Assembly (NCBI GenBank): GCA_033239005.1
Contig: BSQZ01000036.1
Span: forward strand, 5,842,501-5,906,500
From: Lamellibrachia satsuma
Lineage: Eukaryota; Annelida; Polychaeta; Sabellida; Siboglinidae
Length of the DNA stretch: 64,000 nt
Direction of reading: 5' to 3'
Both the position numbers and the translations under genes were made by a program. The notes under the pieces are model-generated. The model did no database searches. It was not told the DNA's origin and saw only the letters and a list, made by a program, of their open reading frames with translations. Shown here in pieces: positions 58,001 to 64,000 of this stretch (the stretch's first letter is position 1; each line of letters begins with the position of its first letter).

Positions 58001-60821
58001 TGTTGACTTCTTTCTTGGATGAGCAGCTGTCCTGCTCCACTCTGGGGATGGATGCTGGCACCAAGGCACCAAGGACGGTGTTGACTTCTTTCTTGGATGA
58101 GCAGCTGTCCTGCTCCACTCTGGGGATGGACGCTGGCGTAAGGCACCAAGGACGGTGTTGACTTCTTTCTTGGATGAGCAGCTGTCCTGCTCCACTCTGG
58201 GGATGGACGCTGGCGCAAGGCACCAAGGACGGTGTTGACTTCTTTCTTGGATGAGCAGCTGTCCTGCTCCACTCTGGGGATGGACGCTGGCGCAAGGCAC
58301 CAAGGACGGCGTTGACTTCTTTCTTGGATGAGCAGCTGTCCTGCTCCACTCTGGGGACGGACGCTGGCGCAAGGCACCAAGGACGGCGTTGACTTCTTTC
58401 TTGGATGAGCAGCTGTCCCAGAAAATTGTTCCACAACGTGCGGCATCTCAAGTCGCAACTGGTTCTCTGTTGGTAAAAATAGCCAGTTGTTTCGCGAGAT
58501 GTTGATGCCCTGGAGGCTCTTCACACTACGTCCTGAAGGAGGAGGTAACATGCTATTGAGTAGAATTGGTGCATCTCCATCTTTATGTCACTTTCAAGCC
58601 ATTGCTAGAATTTATTAGCTTTTTTTTCTAACAAAGAGATGCAATGTCGTAAGGTAGCGCTGTCCTTTCCTTAATACGTGGCATGCCATCTTCTTTGTAC
58701 ACGTGCATTGTACATTGTGCAGAAACACCAGCCAACTTGCTCTTCGAGATCGGCGGAGAAGTCTTCTTGCTGCACCTGTGCCACGGACATCGGACTGCCG
58801 CTTATGGCATGGTGAAAGTTGTTTTAGTTGACACACAGACATACAAGGGATTATTGGGAATGATCCCAGAGAATATTAGAATCTCAGTATATTTAAGAAA
58901 CATTTAAAAACATATATATTTTGAATTAGCATACAAGGAATAATATGGTTGTTGAACTTCTCCGTGCTTCAACGAGTTATGTTATCTTAATAACTGTAAT
59001 GTTATACTCTTATTGAAACTTATTCTTATATATTTATTAAGTGTTTTAATCAGCTCTCCCATTTTATACAGTTTATTTTTTATTAAATACATCAATAATT
59101 TTTTGCAATTTTATGCATAGTGCCTGATAACATTTTATTTTAAGTGGATTCAGGCATTACATAATTTGCTATTATTGACTGATTATTATCACATGCTGCA
59201 TCTGTCTATCATGATTACTTTTCATAAATATTAATGACACTAATATTGTTGTTAGTGGTGCTTATTGAACATTTCTACATCATACAAAAACCATTACAAT
59301 ATAGGGGAAAGCAGTGTTAGATGAGCCATTTTTAATTCTTTTTGCTGTCCAGGGCACAATTTAAGCTTATTTAATTAACTTCTCATTAATGCGTGAAGTG
59401 GTGTAAATAATCTTCTTCTCTGTGCATAGTTAAACCATTTGTAAGTGCACAAACAACAAAGTCTGGTCACGTGTGTTGATAGTTTACACACCAGCAGACA
59501 TTAATCACAATTCCTAAAGGTTTTGAAAAACATCAAAAAACATACTTTTAGCTCACATGTTCAGACCATTGTGACAAACGTAACCTATTATAATAATAAT
59601 ATGTCAATCGTGTTCTAATAACATGTTCAATCACTGGGTGGTACCATGTAACTGTCGCTGCTGTAGTTTCCTGGGAAACATGGATGGCTCAACTAACCCA
59701 GTGGCTCAACTAACACTGCCTTCCCCTACATGCAACCAAATATGGTACAATATGGTACTATCATTAAATGATAAGCACTTTTTAACTGTCTGTATCATAA
59801 ACATTTTGGATAATACCATAGGTTGGAAGGTTGAAACAGACACTTAGTTGATGCTCAGTATGTAAACAACAATATAGTGTCCTTAAGGTAATCTACACTA
59901 AAACTGCATTGGCACAGCATTACTTAGCATATCCTGAGAAAATCTATGAACAGATAAAATAACTGCCCTTCTGAGAACTTTATACTGGCGTATCACAAGA
60001 TCCTGTTATTGTAGCCATGATAAATGGAGAAACAAATATTGACAAAAGAAAGTGGATATAATCTATTATTTGCCACACCCTTTAAAGGATAAGAAAAGAT
60101 CCAGATAAGATTTATGTCATCCAAATCAGAATATCAACAATATTTACATATCTTAAGATATATAACATGGGTTGGTCAATATTATATTTTTAAGATAAGT
60201 GTGGCTACCTAGTGACAAAAAATATGCAAACTTTATTTATAAAACCATAAATGCAAAGTATAAGAACTAATACATGTAAAAATTAATAATTGGTATAATG
60301 GAACTGTATGATCTACATGTATCATTGGTGCATGTGTAGCTGTATGATCCACATGTATCATTGGTGCATGTGTAGCTGTGTTTTTAAAGACCATACTCAT
60401 GTGACTAGAATTTTGTTTAACTAATGTTGGGAATAAAATAAACAGGAATAAAACAAAACAAAATAATACCTATAAAATGACTAAAGTTTGTCACATTTAG
60501 TGTGAATGCAAGGTGTTTAGGGGATGATCTCAAAAAGACAAAAACTAAATTGTGTTCACTGGGGAGCTGTTTTGAATATTGATGAACGTTATCCCAAAAC
60601 ATTTATTTTCTGATCTTTTAAGATCATTTCCCCCCACCTACCACCACCCCAAGCTAATGTAAGATAAGTAGTCATATAATGTCCTACCCCGGTAGTTCCC
60701 GAGCCATGTTCTGCAGCTCGCGTAGGTAGAAATAATGTCGTTTCTGCTGTTGTTCCTTCCATGCGAGGTCAAGGCGGTCAGATGACCCTGACGGGGAGAC
60801 ATCAGGCGGACCACCATACAT
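54832..60821 (-). CDS. DGCR6: DGCR6 homologue, four coding exons
   Basis: Joined on the minus strand: 60688-60821, 57447-57607, 55593-55699, 54832-55041. All junctions are GT-AG with matching phases, giving 612 nt and 203 residues (about 220 in human DGCR6 as I recall it). Hallmarks are [18 protein letters not shown] (exon 1), [20 protein letters not shown] then [17 protein letters not shown] and [14 protein letters not shown] (exon 2), and [16 protein letters not shown] (exon 3). Exon 4 has [34 protein letters not shown] and [16 protein letters not shown]6 is a small coiled-coil-rich protein named for the DiGeorge critical region. The fly homologue is gonadal. Biochemical role is not established and none is read from this sequence. 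A tandemly duplicated exon 2 donor would allow an isoform longer by 24 residues. The 5' UTR exon is not located, but an acceptor (tttcag) precedes the ATG by three bases. Confidence 0.95.
55374..55546 (+). mobile_element. 173-bp MITE with TA target duplication
   Basis: Ends caatggactccgcttaaca and attaagcggagtccactt are inverted and flanked by TA. Same family as 8938-9107. It sits in DGCR6 intron 3, between exons 3 and 4. Confidence 0.75.
55593..55699 (-). CDS. DGCR6: DGCR6 exon 3
   Basis: Residues 99-134 ([20 protein letters not shown] onward). Acceptor ctgatgcag, donor gtaaga. Confidence 0.93.
56085..56915 (+). pseudogene. CR1/L2-like LINE 3' fragment
   Basis: The plus strand reads [75 protein letters not shown] and [16 protein letters not shown], with stop codons between. 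These are the RT C-terminal portion and 3' end of the family seen at 26.7 and 62.4 kb. Lies in DGCR6 intron 2. Confidence 0.8.
57303..57470 (-). repeat. 72-bp tandem repeat duplicating the exon 2 donor
   Basis: Two copies of a 72-bp unit. Each has the end of exon 2 (CTCATCAATGAGAmCAAAG on the minus strand), the donor gtcagttgtc and about 45 bp of intron. Donor boundaries fall at 57,447 and 57,375. Confidence 0.95.
57447..57607 (-). CDS. DGCR6: DGCR6 exon 2
   Basis: Residues 46-98, the most recognisable exon ([20 protein letters not shown]). Acceptor ttttcctgcag, donor gtcagt. A second identical donor 72 bp downstream is in frame and reached without a stop. Confidence 0.95.
57697..58418. repeat. 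77/78-bp minisatellite in DGCR6 intron 1
   Basis: Nine full units plus a partial tenth, starting cttctttcttggatgagcag. Spacing alternates between 77 and 78 bp in the left half and is 77 in the right half. All three minus-strand frames are open through the array, giving long repeats such as [16 protein letters not shown]. No link to a coding exon was seen. Confidence 0.97.
58419..58560 (-). other. Open segment joined to the minisatellite, unrecognised
   Basis: On the minus strand a pyrimidine-rich acceptor (ctcctccttcag) precedes an open stretch ([20 protein letters not shown]) running into the array. It could be a cryptic exon or repeat debris. I recognise no family. Confidence 0.3.
58600..60687. 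other. Remainder of DGCR6 intron 1
   Basis: AT-rich. A two-copy 40-bp direct repeat (ctgtatgatc..acatgtatca) lies at about 60,305-60,375. Otherwise nothing was recognised. Confidence 0.45.
60688..60821 (-). CDS. DGCR6: DGCR6 exon 1 (first coding)
   Basis: Residues 1-44 plus two bases ([20 protein letters not shown] onward). The ATG is the only one upstream of the conserved [14 protein letters not shown]. Donor gtagga. Preceded by acceptor ttgtttcag. Confidence 0.9.
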
Positions 60822-60964
60822 CGCCTGAAACAAGTGCGGAAGCAAAAACAGAACAGAATTTATGTTTAATCAATCACATAATGAAAAGTTACAAAGTGTC
60901 TGAAATTGACAAATATTTTGATTTTGAGGGTACAAAGTCTGATTGTTTGCATTATAAACTCATT

Positions 60965-60970
60965 TTATAT

Positions 60971-61012
<42 letters not shown>

Positions 61013-61042
61013 CACATACACACATTATACACAACACACGCA

Positions 61043-61074
<32 letters not shown>

Positions 61075-61076
61075 CT
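60965..61076. repeat. (AT)n, (ACGC)n and (AC)n microsatellite block
   Basis: Adjacent simple repeats: tatata with acata breaks, then cacgcacgca, then cacaca. Confidence 0.95.
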
Positions 61077-61104
61077 ATAAATGATATCTATTCTAGATAA
61101 CATC

Positions 61105-61320
61105 TTGACCTCCCCCCAATGTGTTTTAATGAACCACAATTTTACGATATAACTTGACTGTTATAATTTAAGTTTATGAATATCGACCTTTGTCGTTCAG
61201 CACAGGCAGTCTAATAGGTGCACCAGATTGAACGAGTGGACTGGGTTATAGAGATTGCACTTGGAGGAGCTGTGTTCCTACAATAATTACAAAAATACAA
61301 ACAATTAACAAAACATATAT
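61105..61320 (+). repeat. Interspersed repeat, copy 2
   Basis: Shares aatgtgttttaatgaa and the gtcgttcagca block with 29,925-30,110 in the same order. Confidence 0.6.
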
Positions 61321-62435
61321 TCCCCCAATTGGGAATAATAAATAACTTAAACAAGAACATGGCTATATGCAATAAATAAACAATCAAAAACTTGTAATAA
61401 GAAGGTACTAGTCAGTGGTCACTAGTTCGACCAACTCAGTTTTGCTTTGTCTTATTCAAGTTTAATGTATTGAGTGTATATATTCCACACAGCTTTTTTG
61501 GGATTAACACAGGAGTTTGTGGTGCACGTGCACATGTACAAATATGACAAATAATTGCAAAAACAAAATGTTGCAAATAATTTGTGGTTAAAATCGGTTA
61601 TGGATTTATATCACGACAATGTCAGTTATGGGAGAGTGACTGTCACTCTGGCACTGCCAGTTACCGTGAGTCAGTGACAGTCAGTGTTATTGTTTTATTA
61701 AATAAAAAAGGTGCTTCGTGCCTTATGGCTTAAATAAGACTGAGTATTATTGAAGAAAAGTAGCCATTTTCACGGGAAAGTAAGAAAATACAGTGAAAAT
61801 CGAAACTAATGTTCGCTTTCATCGTCGGTGAAACTTGTCATTTATGACAAACAAATCTGCTTTCACGACACAAGACTTATTATCGCTCAACCGTGTACGT
61901 TTCAAGAAATGTTTCCACTGTACATTTCACTTGGCTACTAAACCTACCACACTGAAACTACGTGGACATGTGAACAAATGATATGGAGAAATACAGTTTT
62001 CGCTAACATCAATGCTGCAATCCCAAAACTAGTCTACGCAGCAGAACGAAAAAAGGATAAACACGATGAACATGTTTCTACTAAGTACGCCAGGGTGCGC
62101 CAGTAACTTGTCATAGCCAGAGCCCGTGGGACGGGCGGCCCAAGTCCACCATGCGGCGCCACTTGTTACACGGGCACGAAATGGGACGTTCAGTGATTAC
62201 ACGTGATAGCAATGGCACTTGCAGGGCTTCAAACAAGTTCAACAAGATGGTACAGATCAGCTATTTCGCCATCACATCTTTCTCTCCGAGGAGCATATAC
62301 TTATTAAGCAGAGGGAAACGCTATGACATCAAGCCATATTGTAACACATATAGCACTCTTTGGAGATAAGCACGTTGAATGAAAAGTGCGCAATCGAGTA
62401 TGAAGGACAAGATCGATCTGCGTACGATGCTTTGG
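61321..62435. other. DGCR6 upstream region
   Basis: No recognised coding exon. The GC-richer stretch at 62,080-62,170 could hold the DGCR6 promoter or first untranslated exon, but no signal decides this. Confidence 0.35.

Positions 62436-64000
<1,565 letters not shown>

Noticed and set aside
57660..58551. Three overlapping frames of 233-287 codons as genes
   Set aside because: All are the same 77/78-bp repeat in three frames. No conserved domain is present, so it is kept as a minisatellite.

Overview
This window is animal nuclear DNA, AT-rich and dense in repeats. It has small exons with GT-AG introns, LINE fragments, MITEs, and many mini- and microsatellites. No bacterial, plasmid or CRISPR features are present. 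The conserved genes (an Olig-type bHLH factor, the Hsp90 co-chaperone CDC37, a DGCR6 homologue) mark a bilaterian, probably an invertebrate. Minisatellites that straddle exon/intron borders recall amphioxus, but the species cannot be fixed from the sequence alone.

Layout. 1-12,000: no recognised gene. It holds SINE and LINE pieces, an inverted-arm element (424-1281), a MITE-bearing DNA element (about 7757-8854), a 26-bp minisatellite (5139-6110) and a 46-bp minisatellite (9171-11142). 12,481-13,239 (-): intact single-exon Olig-like gene between two LINE 3' remnants. 16,289-28,291 (+): complete 11-exon CDC37 of 378 aa, with two LINE remnants and a repeated splice acceptor in its introns and a 35-bp minisatellite as its 3' flank. 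A 5' truncated LINE lies in intron 1 (16.8-19.0 kb). 35,086-51,359 (-): an 11-exon gene for a seven-transmembrane protein I cannot name. Its long first intron carries a second LINE (48.6-50.9 kb) and a perfect 684-bp tandem duplication. 54,832-60,821 (-): a complete four-exon DGCR6 homologue of 203 aa. 62,436-64,000 (-): another CR1/L2-like LINE running off the right edge, with an (AC)n tract grown inside its reverse transcriptase.

The genes share no evident pathway: a neural-type transcription factor, a kinase chaperone, an orphan membrane protein and DGCR6. CDC37 converges on the 7TM gene across about 6.8 kb of repeat-rich DNA. The 7TM and DGCR6 genes lie head to tail.

The most notable observation is that all three multi-exon genes contain tandem duplications covering an exon boundary. 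The CDC37 exon 9 acceptor is present seven times (40-bp period). The 7TM exon 7 acceptor is present twice (90 bp). The DGCR6 exon 2 donor is present twice (72 bp, in frame and open). The last 17 codons of DGCR6 recur twice downstream of the stop. The two acceptor decoys lead to in-frame stops, while the DGCR6 donor decoy would add 24 residues.
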